Shown here piece by piece: positions 32,600 through 41,032 of a DNA stretch of 64,000 nt (position 1 is its first letter; every line of letters starts with the position of its first letter). The DNA is from Actinomycetes bacterium (GTDB lineage Bacteria > Actinomycetota > Coriobacteriia > Anaerosomatales > JAGXFU01). The translations under genes were made by a program, and so were the position numbers. The stretch covers positions 62,001 through 126,000 of the forward strand of contig JAGXFU010000015.1 in the NCBI GenBank assembly GCA_024637115.1, in the 5' to 3' direction. A model generated the notes under the pieces. That model was not told where the DNA came from, searched no databases, and saw only the letters and a program-made list of their open reading frames with translations.

Positions 32600-33142
32600 A
32601 TGAAGGCATCTAGGATTGCAGGACTCGCAACGGCGATGTTGGTAGTGGGGTTGGTGGTCGGAAGCGTTGGTTTCGCGTCTGCGGCTCCGGCCAGCGACGC
32701 ACCGGCCGCTGCGCAGAGCGGATTTGGATACGCGCTTGGTGGATCGATCAGGGACGCCGGAGCGCGGATGATCGATATTGTCGCTGATCTGACGGGACTC
32801 GATCTCGAAGAGATCATGGATCGTCGTGCTGCCGGAGAGACCATCGGTGACATCGCCGAATCTGAGGGCATCTCGTCTGAGACCGTAGTAAGTGGCGCGC
32901 TTGACGCACGAGCTGAGCTGCTCGACGAGAAGGTCTCTGATGGCACGATGACAGAGGAGCAGGCAGCGGCTGCGCTTGCGAACATGACTGAGCGCGTGAC
33001 GGAGCGTGTCGATTCTGTCGAGACCGGTGGATTCGGTGGTGGCTGTGGCGGCATGGGTGCCGGCGGCGGCCGCGGTGCCGGCGGTGCTGGTGGCAGAGGC
33101 ATGGGTGGCAACGGTGGCACCTGCGTGCTCCCTGCCGAGTAG
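32600..33142 (+). CDS. Exported protein with Gly-rich tail
   Basis: The start is ATG 32600 with AAGGAGA at 32586-32592; product 180 residues. A signal peptide (LATAMLVVGLVVGSVGFASA) precedes a helical domain (DLTGLDLEEIMDRRAAGETI, then DIAESEG), which looks like a repeated small helical unit also found in other exported proteins of anaerobes, and a tail of about 45 residues that is half Gly and holds a Cys pair. Function unknown. A terminator follows. Confidence 0.75.
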   Translation: MKASRIAGLATAMLVVGLVVGSVGFASAAPASDAPAAAQSGFGYALGGSIRDAGARMIDIVADLTGLDLEEIMDRRAAGETIGDIAESEGISSETVVSGALDARAELLDEKVSDGTMTEEQAAAALANMTERVTERVDSVETGGFGGGCGGMGAGGGRGAGGAGGRGMGGNGGTCVLPAE

Positions 33143-33177
33143 CGCCTCACGGATCTGACTACCTCGTGTATGACCCG

Positions 33178-33210
33178 AAGGCCCCGCCGGTTACTCGGTC
33201 GGGGCCTTCT
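33178..33210. terminator. Bidirectional terminator
   Basis: GAAGGCCCC pairs with GGGGCCTTC around a 15-base loop that can itself pair, with TTC on both ends. It separates the exported-protein gene from the convergent PsiE-like gene. Confidence 0.75.
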
Positions 33211-33215
33211 TCATG

Positions 33216-33671
33216 TCAGACGGGCTGCACCGTCTTCTTGACCAGATAGTACGAAACGCCGAGGGCGATGATCATTCCACTAAGTGCAAACACCATGAAC
33301 GGCTCGTAGTAGGTCAGGTCGAGCAGAATCGCTTTTCGGGCCACTGCGATGATTGCCACGAGGAGAACGGTTTCCGCGTGCAGGGTGTGCTCGCGGAAGT
33401 AGACCTCTACGGTTTCGATCAGCTCGACCGCGATCAGTACGTTGAGGAACAACCCAAAGATTGCGAACAGGCTCGCTTCTGAAAGCAGAAACGAGTTCGC
33501 GTCGAGACCGCTGGCGCTCGCGACAATCTCGCGAACCATAACGATCACGAGCTCGGCTGTTCCAATCAGCACTACAAGGAACATGAGCGCGAGCAGTACT
33601 CCTGCGACGACGCGTTTGCCCTTGGCGGCGACGGCGAGTATTCCCCGGTCTGTCTGTTGCGAATCCGACAT
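33216..33671 (-). CDS. PsiE-like membrane protein
   Basis: The 151-residue protein has four membrane helices. The region FGLFLNVLIAVELIETVEVY and HTLHAETVLLVAIIAVARK matches the phosphate-starvation-inducible PsiE family pattern. Family members are induced by phosphate limitation in enterobacteria; the role is unclear. It is transcribed alone, convergent with the exported-protein gene. Confidence 0.8.
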   Translation of the reverse strand: MSDSQQTDRGILAVAAKGKRVVAGVLLALMFLVVLIGTAELVIVMVREIVASASGLDANSFLLSEASLFAIFGLFLNVLIAVELIETVEVYFREHTLHAETVLLVAIIAVARKAILLDLTYYEPFMVFALSGMIIALGVSYYLVKKTVQPV

Positions 33672-33783
33672 GCTTCTCCTTTGTCACGTGCGCGGCTATT
33701 GCCATTCTACCCGCCCCGGGCTGCGATTGTTCATGTTGCACGTGGGCAATGCCGATACGGCTAGCGAGAAGAAGGGACACCCG

Positions 33784-33948
33784 ATGGCTCCAATCACCGA
33801 CCGGCTGAGCGTCGAGCAGCGTGAAGCACTCTGGAAATGGCGCTGGCTTGGGTGGCGCAACAGCACACCGGCGTTCAAGGCGAGCATCGCACTCCTCGGC
33901 ATGACCCTGCTCTATGTCGCGAGCGTGGCGTTCGGGGTGTTCAGCTAG
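33784..33948 (+). CDS. 54-residue single-span membrane protein
   Basis: ATG 33784 is preceded by AGAAGGGA. The peptide has a charged, Trp-rich first half (WKWRWLGWRNS) and one helix (SIALLGMTLLYVASVAFGV). It is likely real because of the ribosome site and protein-like composition, but no family is recognised. Confidence 0.5.
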   Translation: MAPITDRLSVEQREALWKWRWLGWRNSTPAFKASIALLGMTLLYVASVAFGVFS

Positions 33949-33984
33949 GGACTATCGGAGTATTGGACATGGAGACGTCCGAGA

Positions 33985-34911
33985 TCACTCGGGCGTTTCG
34001 AGTTCCATCTTGACGATGGCCGCGTATGGCAATGGGTCTACCTGTCCATCAAGAGATTCAGTCCAGACCTTGCTGAGTTTCGCGCCCAGGAGCACAAGTT
34101 GCGACGAGTAATTCAGCCAGATGAGAAGCACAAAAACCCAGCTTACGGTCCCATATGAAAAGCCCCCGCTGCTCCAGCTCAGATAGCGGCCAAACAGCCA
34201 GGTTCCAAGCGTCCAGCCGGTAGCTGCGGCGAGCGAAGTGAATATGGCTACCTTCCGTGGCACACGCGCATCCGGGAGAAAGGCGTACAGCGCCGCAAAT
34301 GAGAGCCATGCAAACACGAAGACAACGATTGAGGATCTGCCTATTGAGAGCAGGGTGCTGAATACCCCGCTGAGAAGTCCGCTCCCGAGCAAGCGTTCAA
34401 GCCAATTTGCGATTGTTGTTGTGAGTGTTGCGATTGCCAGCACGGCAACAGGCAGCAGCATCACCGTGAAGCGCCGCACTCGAGTCTTGAGAATCGTGGT
34501 CCACTGCGCGCCCGGTCGCACCCTGACGCGCCACATCCGATTGAAGACGGACTGGATGTTGTTGTAGAAGACGGCGACGGCATATACGAGAGCCAGGCCT
34601 CCAAGGAGGCTGACGGTCACGCTCGCCCGTGCGTCGGCCGTCGTGACTGCAAAGCCAAACAAGTAGCCGGCGAGTTGGTCGCCGAGCACGTCTTGAAGAG
34701 CCTGATAGAGAACGCCACCTTCCTTCGCGGAACCCAGGAAGCGGGTGGTGAGGCTGGTGAGCAGCAGGAGCGCCGGAGCCATGACGAACAGGATGTAGTA
34801 TGCCATCGCAGCTGACAGCCGAACACCGCCATCCTGGCCGAACTCGTGCCAGGTCGTTCTCAGGTGGCGCACCACTGGATGCTGCTTGATGGCTTCCGGT
34901 AGCTTGAACAC
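33985..34911 (-). CDS. YihY/BrkB family membrane protein
   Basis: The 308-residue protein has about six membrane helices, with the family start GVRLSAAMAYYILFVMAPALLL and the core FNRMWRVRVRPG and ALYAFLPDARVP. Members were once called ribonuclease BN; they are inner membrane proteins of uncertain role, perhaps lipid or solute transport. It lies downstream of the cardiolipin synthase gene on the same strand, about 100 bases apart, and may share its transcript. Confidence 0.85.
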   Translation of the reverse strand: MFKLPEAIKQHPVVRHLRTTWHEFGQDGGVRLSAAMAYYILFVMAPALLLLTSLTTRFLGSAKEGGVLYQALQDVLGDQLAGYLFGFAVTTADARASVTVSLLGGLALVYAVAVFYNNIQSVFNRMWRVRVRPGAQWTTILKTRVRRFTVMLLPVAVLAIATLTTTIANWLERLLGSGLLSGVFSTLLSIGRSSIVVFVFAWLSFAALYAFLPDARVPRKVAIFTSLAAATGWTLGTWLFGRYLSWSSGGFSYGTVSWVFVLLIWLNYSSQLVLLGAKLSKVWTESLDGQVDPLPYAAIVKMELETPE

Positions 34912-35012
34912 GGCCCGCTACCCCTCCTTGAAGGATTGACTGCGGTTCTTGCTTGCGTCTCAGTCCTGGTGCGATTCTCTCACAGTGGTCCTGGCCACGC
35001 ATTGTGAGCGCG

Positions 35013-36467
35013 CTACAGCAGGTTTGACGTGAGACGGGCGGCCGAGTCGCGAAAGACCTGTAGCGGTGTGAGGGCGTCGAGTTGTTCCAGGGTGATCTCA
35101 GCGCAGTGCTCCAGGTCTGCTTCAAAGATGCTGTCCTGCTGTGCGGCCAGTGAAGGATCATAGAACCAAACCATGAGTTCCTTGTGCAGTTCAAGGCTTC
35201 TGATGTCGAGATTCATCGTGCCGATGGCGCACAACTCCGAATCGATCGTCATTGTCTTTGCGTGGAAGAAGCCTGCGTTGTACTGGAAGATGCGACCGCC
35301 CGTTTCAAGCACGGGGCGGAAGTACGATTCTGCGGCATACCAGGCGATCTTCTTGTCTGGCCAACCGGTCATCATCAGACGAACGTCCAGACCGGACAAC
35401 GCCGCATTGAGAATCGCCTCATAGATTGGCTCATTCGGCACGAAGTAGGGCGACTGAATCCAAATCCGACGCTTAGCAAGCCCCATTGCCACCTCGTGAG
35501 CACGGCGCGCGGGCTCCAAAGGAGTCTCAACACCTGTTGCCACGACCTGAGTGGGGGAGCGCTTATCTCCCACGGGGTACTCGAGAGGAAAGAAGTGTTC
35601 GTTGAACAAGTTCTCACCGGTCGCCTGATGCCATCGAGTCGCGAACAGCTTCTGTAGGTCGGCAACGGCCGGGCCGCTGAAGCGAACGTGCGTGTCGCGC
35701 CATGACGGGAACCTGTCGCCACCATCGATGTACTCCTGGCCAACATTGATCCCGCCCGTGTAGCCGAGCACACCATCGATGACCACGATCTTGCGATGAT
35801 TTCGGTAGTTGATCTTTCCGAGATCTCTCACATCGAATTTCACCGTTGCGCCTGCGGCGCGCATTCGCTTGATCTCGTCCTTTCTGTACCAAATGCTACC
35901 AATGAAGTCATTGAGCATTCGCACCTCAACGCCGGCGGCGAGCCGCTCGAGGAGTGCAGACAAGAGCCTCGCCGTGAGCTCGTCTCGTTCCCAGATGAAG
36001 TACTGGATGTTGATCGTGTCTGTTGCCCGTGAGATATCGATCAGGAGCTTACGGAACTTCTCCTCGCCGCTTGGGATGATGTCAACGTCGTAGGCTGGCA
36101 GAGGCGTTGCTCCGTCAGAGGATTCAATAAGCTTGGTGAGGTGGGAGTAGCCGTGCTCGGTGGACCATTGGCGCGCCTCGGCGGACTCGGCTGCGTAGCG
36201 GTTGCGAACTCGCTCCATCACTGGCGGCCCGATGGTGTGAAGCTCACGAATCCAGGCGCTATGTGCCGTCTTCTTCTTCCAGTTCCGTCCAAAGAAGAAA
36301 TAGAACACGAGTCCAAAGCCGGGAAATACGGCGAGCAGAAAGAGCCATGCGAGAGTCTTGGTTGGATTGCGACCGTCGTTGACAAGCACGACAAGTATTG
36401 CGACCCAATATAGGAAGAGCGCAACGCCGAAAACCGATGTCGATTCAAGAAACGACAGACTCATCAC
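35013..36467 (-). CDS. cls: Cardiolipin synthase
   Basis: The 484-residue protein has two N-terminal membrane helices (FLYWVAILVVLVNDGRN, then LAWLFLLAVFPGFGLVFYFF) and two HKD phospholipase D motifs: NHRKIVVIDG with YTGG, and FHAKTMTIDSELCAIGTMN. It joins phosphatidylglycerol molecules into cardiolipin at the inner face of the membrane. Length and motifs are complete. Confidence 0.93.
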   Translation of the reverse strand: MMSLSFLESTSVFGVALFLYWVAILVVLVNDGRNPTKTLAWLFLLAVFPGFGLVFYFFFGRNWKKKTAHSAWIRELHTIGPPVMERVRNRYAAESAEARQWSTEHGYSHLTKLIESSDGATPLPAYDVDIIPSGEEKFRKLLIDISRATDTINIQYFIWERDELTARLLSALLERLAAGVEVRMLNDFIGSIWYRKDEIKRMRAAGATVKFDVRDLGKINYRNHRKIVVIDGVLGYTGGINVGQEYIDGGDRFPSWRDTHVRFSGPAVADLQKLFATRWHQATGENLFNEHFFPLEYPVGDKRSPTQVVATGVETPLEPARRAHEVAMGLAKRRIWIQSPYFVPNEPIYEAILNAALSGLDVRLMMTGWPDKKIAWYAAESYFRPVLETGGRIFQYNAGFFHAKTMTIDSELCAIGTMNLDIRSLELHKELMVWFYDPSLAAQQDSIFEADLEHCAEITLEQLDALTPLQVFRDSAARLTSNLL

Positions 36468-36744
36468 GCCCCTCGGTCGGACTCGTTATGGAGTTCCTAT
36501 CGCCATCACTCTACTGCTTCGTCATGTCGTGAGCGTGCAACTCGCTACACATATACCCGTTGAGTGAAAGCCGCTGTACTACTCTGACAACCCGTTCGAG
36601 GATGGGCGTGGCGGAGCTTCATGGGCGCATTCGTTGCCAGTGTGGAAGTCCTCGCAGACATTGTTCGGCCCAGTATGTAGACATGGGCACGGTGGGTTGG
36701 TATCATCCCGTCTGCTGTCTACGATATGTAGACGCACCCCACGC
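36468..36744. other. Intergenic region before tRNA-Asp
   Basis: No gene is seen. The block holds the divergent upstream regions of cls and tRNA-Asp. A near-direct repeat TATGTAGAC occurs at 36675 and 36725. Confidence 0.4.
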
Positions 36745-36822
36745 GGGGGTGTAGCTCAGTCTGGTTAGAGCGCTGGCCTGTCAAGCCAGAGGTCGCGGGT
36801 TCGAGCCCCGTCACTCCCGCCA
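36745..36822 (+). tRNA. tRNA-Asp (anticodon GTC)
   Basis: 78 bases; acceptor GGGGGTG with CACTCCC (one G-T pair), anticodon loop CTGTCAA between TGGC and GCCA, T-arm GCGGGTTCGAGCCCCGT, CCA encoded. Confidence 0.92.
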
Positions 36823-36830
36823 TAGACACT

Positions 36831-36864
36831 ACGAGGTCGGAGGCCATTAGGCCCCCGGCCTCTT
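36831..36864 (+). terminator. Terminator after tRNA-Asp
   Basis: GAGGTCGG pairs with CCGGCCTC around an AT-poor loop, followed by TTG. Confidence 0.6.
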
Positions 36865-36992
36865 GCTGTCTCGGCCTTCTCACCCGCCGATTTCGGTCGA
36901 GTCACCGCCAGGTGAGGGTCTTTGCGGCCCATCTACACCTGTGGATGGGGTAATAACTCTTACAGTAGCTGGCTATGTGAGAGGTCGGGGGA

Positions 36993-38750
36993 ATGGCTGA
37001 ACTCATTGGAGGAAAGTACACACCGAGTCACTCAATCGGTGTAGCTGGACGAACAGAGGCATACGTTGCCGTAGATGCCACAGGGACGAAAGTGGCGGTA
37101 GCAACGGCAAAGGCGCGCTCTCAAGCGGATGCTGATCGCTTTGCGGGGCGCGCTCAGATAGCATCGACGCTCCAACACCCCGACGTCGCAAAGATCGTTG
37201 ACTGGGGCACGGACGGCGATACCTTCTATGCCGCCCAGGAGTGGGTGGAGGGCAAAGATCTTGCGTCCGCCCTACAGGAGCGCGGACGTCCGTTCAGCTC
37301 CGCGGTGGTCGCCGAGATGGGCGCGCAGGTCGCGGCAGCGCTTTCGGCCGCTCACGGACGCAATCTCACGCACGGGGATCTGCGCCCAAGTGAGATCGTG
37401 CAGATTGGCGGCCAGGACGTGAAGGTGGCCGGCCTTGGTCTGCCTGCGAGTGCCGACGCGATCGTGCTGCCGCAGTCCGCACCACCCGAAGCCGCGTACT
37501 ACATGAGTCCTGAGCAAGCGCGCGGCGAAGGTGCTTCGCCTGCGTCGGACATCTATGGGCTGGGTGCGGTGCTCTACCACCTCGCCACAGGACGCGTGCC
37601 ATTCGACGCGGCGACCGCCATGGAGGTCGCTTCCATGCAGGTATCGAGCCCACTTGAGCCCGCGCGCCGGGTCAATCCCGAAGTCTCCGCGTCGCTGGAG
37701 AGCGTGATCGCCAAGGCAATGGCAAAGAACCCAGCCCAGCGTTATGGCTCTGCCGAGGAACTCCGTGCCGAGCTCGGCCGCATCGCCACTGGCGCAACGA
37801 TACAGATGGCTGCTGTGGCTGACACGCAGATTCCGGTGGCGCCCGCACCCGAGAAGGGCAAAGGCGGACTTTGGGCGGGGATTCTTATCATTGTCGCCGC
37901 GCTTCTACTCGGGGCGTGGTACTTCCTTGGCCAGGGCGATATCGAGGTTCCTGATCTTTCCGGAATGACCATCGATGAGGCGCAACTCGCGCTCGAAGAC
38001 GCGGGACTCATGCTCGGCGATGTGTCCTATCGCGAGAACTTCTCGTCAGATGTCGACGAGGGCACCGTCTTGTCGCAAGATCCTTCGGCGGGCGACAAGG
38101 CGCGGGACGGGGCTGACGTCACTATCGTTCTCGCCGGCGGCGAGCTCGCCGCTGTTCCCGATGTCGTGGGTGTCGGGGAGAGTGAAGCTGTCGTTGCGAT
38201 TCGTGATGCCGGCTTTGAACTTGGAACTACTGAGCGCCAGTTCAATACGGATGTTGAGGCGGGTCTCGTGATCGAACAAGTGCCAGGTGCCGGCACCGAA
38301 GCACCGCTCGGTTCGCCGATTACAATCACCGTCTCAAAAGGTAAGGAAATCGTCTCGGTCCCGGCAGTTGTCGGGATGAGTGAGACCGACGCCACGACTG
38401 CGATTGAAGATGCGGGGCTAAGCGTTCGTGTCGATCAGGCCGAAAGCAGTACCGTTGCCGAGGGCAACGTTATCTCACAGTCTCCGGAAGCGGGCGTGTC
38501 TGTCGATGCCAGCGCGCAGATTACCATCGTTGTGTCGACTGGTGCCGGTGCGCCCGCTCAGGTTCGTGTCCCCGGTGTAGTGGGTCAGACCGAGGATGAC
38601 GCTATTACTGAGATCGAAGCGGTCGGCCTGGTCCCGGACATCAACAGAGTGAGCGACCTTGTGAATGCGGGCAAGGTGATCGCTCAGGGTCCGGTGGCGG
38701 GCACGATGGTCGATGCCGGATCGACGGTCAGTATCGATGTCGGGGAGTAG
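36993..38750 (+). CDS. Membrane PASTA protein with a degenerate Ser/Thr kinase domain (pseudokinase)
   Basis: The 585-residue protein has a PknB-type kinase fold at 8-265, a membrane helix at about 292-312 and four PASTA repeats outside. Key catalytic residues are gone: the beta-3 Lys is Ala37 (KVAVATAK), HRDLKPxN is HGDLRPSE at 127-134, and DFG is GLG at 147-149, so the metal-binding Asp is missing. The APE region SPEQ and the helical lobe remain. PASTA domains bind peptidoglycan fragments or muropeptides. It probably senses wall state and works as a scaffold, not an enzyme. GAGG lies upstream of the ATG at 36993. Confidence 0.88.
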   Translation: MAELIGGKYTPSHSIGVAGRTEAYVAVDATGTKVAVATAKARSQADADRFAGRAQIASTLQHPDVAKIVDWGTDGDTFYAAQEWVEGKDLASALQERGRPFSSAVVAEMGAQVAAALSAAHGRNLTHGDLRPSEIVQIGGQDVKVAGLGLPASADAIVLPQSAPPEAAYYMSPEQARGEGASPASDIYGLGAVLYHLATGRVPFDAATAMEVASMQVSSPLEPARRVNPEVSASLESVIAKAMAKNPAQRYGSAEELRAELGRIATGATIQMAAVADTQIPVAPAPEKGKGGLWAGILIIVAALLLGAWYFLGQGDIEVPDLSGMTIDEAQLALEDAGLMLGDVSYRENFSSDVDEGTVLSQDPSAGDKARDGADVTIVLAGGELAAVPDVVGVGESEAVVAIRDAGFELGTTERQFNTDVEAGLVIEQVPGAGTEAPLGSPITITVSKGKEIVSVPAVVGMSETDATTAIEDAGLSVRVDQAESSTVAEGNVISQSPEAGVSVDASAQITIVVSTGAGAPAQVRVPGVVGQTEDDAITEIEAVGLVPDINRVSDLVNAGKVIAQGPVAGTMVDAGSTVSIDVGE

Positions 38751-38812
38751 TCCTTGGTGATCTCACACTCAACGGCATTCCTGACTGTCCGGACACTCGA
38801 AAGGACCCCCGC

Positions 38813-39208
38813 ATGAAGCTGCTCATCAGATGGCTTATCACGGCGATAGCGCTCTTTGTGGCAGCGCTCGCGATTCCCGGAATCGAGATCGCCGACAACC
38901 GGGCATTCATCGCGGTTGCGGCGACCGCGGCGATCCTTGGCCTGCTCAATGCATTCCTCCGCCCGATATTGGCCTTTCTCGCCTGCGGTTTCATTATTCT
39001 GACGCTTGGTTTTGGTCTCCTGTTCGTGAATGCGTTGGTCCTGTGGCTGTCGTCGTGGGTATCACAGAATTGGTTCGGCATCGGGTTCGTGGTCGACGGT
39101 TTCTGGCCCGCGTTCTGGGGGAGCATCGTTGTCAGCATCGTGTCATTCTTCTTGTCGCTCTTTGTCTACGACGAGCCCCAGAGCGACACGATCGTGCAAT
39201 CTAGGTGA
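38813..39208 (+). CDS. Phage holin family (PF04020-type) membrane protein
   Basis: The 131-residue protein has four membrane helices with the pattern LLIRWLITAIALFVAALAIP, ILGLLNAFLRPIL and GFGLLFVNALVLW typical of the chromosomally encoded DUF360/holin-4 superfamily member. The phage name is historical and there is no prophage here. GAAAGGA lies upstream. Confidence 0.82.
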   Translation: MKLLIRWLITAIALFVAALAIPGIEIADNRAFIAVAATAAILGLLNAFLRPILAFLACGFIILTLGFGLLFVNALVLWLSSWVSQNWFGIGFVVDGFWPAFWGSIVVSIVSFFLSLFVYDEPQSDTIVQSR

Positions 39209-39300
39209 TCCAGCCATTCGTTTCATGCTTCTTCGCGTCGAGACGGTATGATATATGCAGCAGTTGAACCGCTCGTGCGCATGTATCTGGAGGCTTGGAC

Positions 39301-41019
39301 ATGAGGGCTGAGACAGAACGGGTCAGCTTGACTGAATACGGCTTGAATCGCGGGTGGTTCATGCGTGTCGCTGTGGCGGGCCTGTTGTGTGTGCTCTTGT
39401 CTGCCTCAACGGCATTCGCAGCCACTGCCAAGGATGCGCTCGAAGTCGACGATACGCCAGCACAGGCGCGCGATATCACAGCGTATTTCGCGCCGGATCG
39501 CAACTGGTTCGGCTCGTCTCCGCGCTCCGAGAGCCGTTCGTTTACGAGCGTGCCCGCAGGCACACAACCTGCCGATGAAGACTGGGTTCGTTTCACCGTG
39601 ACAGACAAAGACATTGACCTCGCGCAGTCCTATCTGTTCGAAGCGGTGAGTGGGTCGAATCGTGTGGATCCGGTCATCGAGATATACGGCCCCGTGCACT
39701 CGGCTGCCGAGCCGGACTATACCGCGCCTGCAGCCCTCGTTGAGTCTACGGTTACGCCGGAAACCACGCAGACCGACCCTCTGGCCGTCGAGTGGAATGA
39801 CGATGGAATCTGGTTCGAGCGACGCAGTTCGAGTGTCGTATTCATTCCGGAGGATAAGCCGGAGGGAGTCGGCACGTACTACGTTCGCGTGCGGCCCTAC
39901 TATCACTTCGATGGAGGATGGACTTCACCCAAGAGCAGTCTCGCGGGTTCCTACACCCTTCGCTACAAGATCGGCGGATTCTCGCGCCTGTACGGCGCAG
40001 ACCGCCTCGCGACAGCAATCGACGTTTCTCAGGAGCGCTTTCCCACCACGGGGCCCGACAAGAAGATAGCCCTCATTGCAAACGCATACTCGTTTCCTGA
40101 CGCGCTTTCCGGAAGCACGCTTGCCGGCGCCGTCGGTGGACCTGTTCTGCTTACTCGCGGTGACAGACTGCCCTCCTCGGTAAGGAATGAGCTTATTCGG
40201 CTTGGGGTCACAAAGGTCTACATCCTTGGCGGGCCCGTTGCAATCAGTAACCCTGTCGCGAAGGCGGTTGATGCGATTCCGGGCGTTTCGATCGAGCGGG
40301 TCGGTGGCAGCAACCGAGTGGCTACTGCACGTCTGGTCGCGCGGGAAGCGGCTTCTTATGGGCCGACCGCGCCACTTGCGTTCGTGGTGAACTCCAGCAA
40401 GTTCCCCGATGCCCTAGCTGCTTCCCCGATGGCCACCTACAATGTTGCTCCGGTTCTCCTCACCGACGGCTCGACTCTTTCCCAGGACACGAGAAGAGCA
40501 CTTGCTGACTCACTCCTTGGGATTGATGACGTGGTGATCGTGGGGGGGACAGCAGTGGTCTCCAGTGCCGTTGAGTCTGAGATTCGCTCGATTCTCGGCG
40601 GTTCCAGGCATGTACGTCGCGTTGCAGGTAGCAATCGCTATCAGACGGCCAGGAACTTCGCAGTATGGGCCACGGGCCCCACGGTCGATATCGAGACGGT
40701 GGGAACCTCATCAAACCCCACGGCCCTCAAGACGCTGGATTTTCACAGGATTGGAGTGGCCAGCGGTGAGGATTTCCCCGATGCTCTTGCTGGAGGGGTA
40801 TTCTGTGGATTCGCTCGCGCTCCTATTTTGCTGACCGCAAGCACGAAGCTTTCTCCGTACCTGCTCAACCCCTCATATGTGGGAACAGCGCCCCGTCCGG
40901 ACTACTATGGTGCGGCACCGTACATCATCTCCCGGTCGTACGTGATCGGTGGGTCTTCGGCTGTGAGCACCATCAACTACCGGGTGCTCGACATCTTCAC
41001 CGGGCCCTCACCCCTGTAA
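39301..41019 (+). CDS. CWB2 surface protein, first of three
   Basis: The start is ATG 39301, seven bases after GGAGG (TTG 39295 also in frame); product 572 residues. A signal peptide (VAGLLCVLLSASTAFA) is followed by a beta-rich region of about 200 residues with pre-peptidase-like features (DWVRFTVTDKDIDL, YYVRVRPYYHF) and three CWB2 repeats (LYGADRLATAIDVSQ, VGGSNRVATARLV, VAGSNRYQTARNFA). Repeats carry the SFPDALSGS and IVGGTAVVS motifs. It is the first gene of a tandem run of three similar genes with 13-14 base gaps, hence one operon. Confidence 0.9.
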   Translation: MRAETERVSLTEYGLNRGWFMRVAVAGLLCVLLSASTAFAATAKDALEVDDTPAQARDITAYFAPDRNWFGSSPRSESRSFTSVPAGTQPADEDWVRFTVTDKDIDLAQSYLFEAVSGSNRVDPVIEIYGPVHSAAEPDYTAPAALVESTVTPETTQTDPLAVEWNDDGIWFERRSSSVVFIPEDKPEGVGTYYVRVRPYYHFDGGWTSPKSSLAGSYTLRYKIGGFSRLYGADRLATAIDVSQERFPTTGPDKKIALIANAYSFPDALSGSTLAGAVGGPVLLTRGDRLPSSVRNELIRLGVTKVYILGGPVAISNPVAKAVDAIPGVSIERVGGSNRVATARLVAREAASYGPTAPLAFVVNSSKFPDALAASPMATYNVAPVLLTDGSTLSQDTRRALADSLLGIDDVVIVGGTAVVSSAVESEIRSILGGSRHVRRVAGSNRYQTARNFAVWATGPTVDIETVGTSSNPTALKTLDFHRIGVASGEDFPDALAGGVFCGFARAPILLTASTKLSPYLLNPSYVGTAPRPDYYGAAPYIISRSYVIGGSSAVSTINYRVLDIFTGPSPL

Positions 41020-41032
41020 TCAAGGAGGAACT

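Noticed and set aside
38813-39208. Prophage signal from the holin-family name
   Set aside because: This holin-4 superfamily type is a common chromosomal membrane protein, and no other phage gene is nearby.
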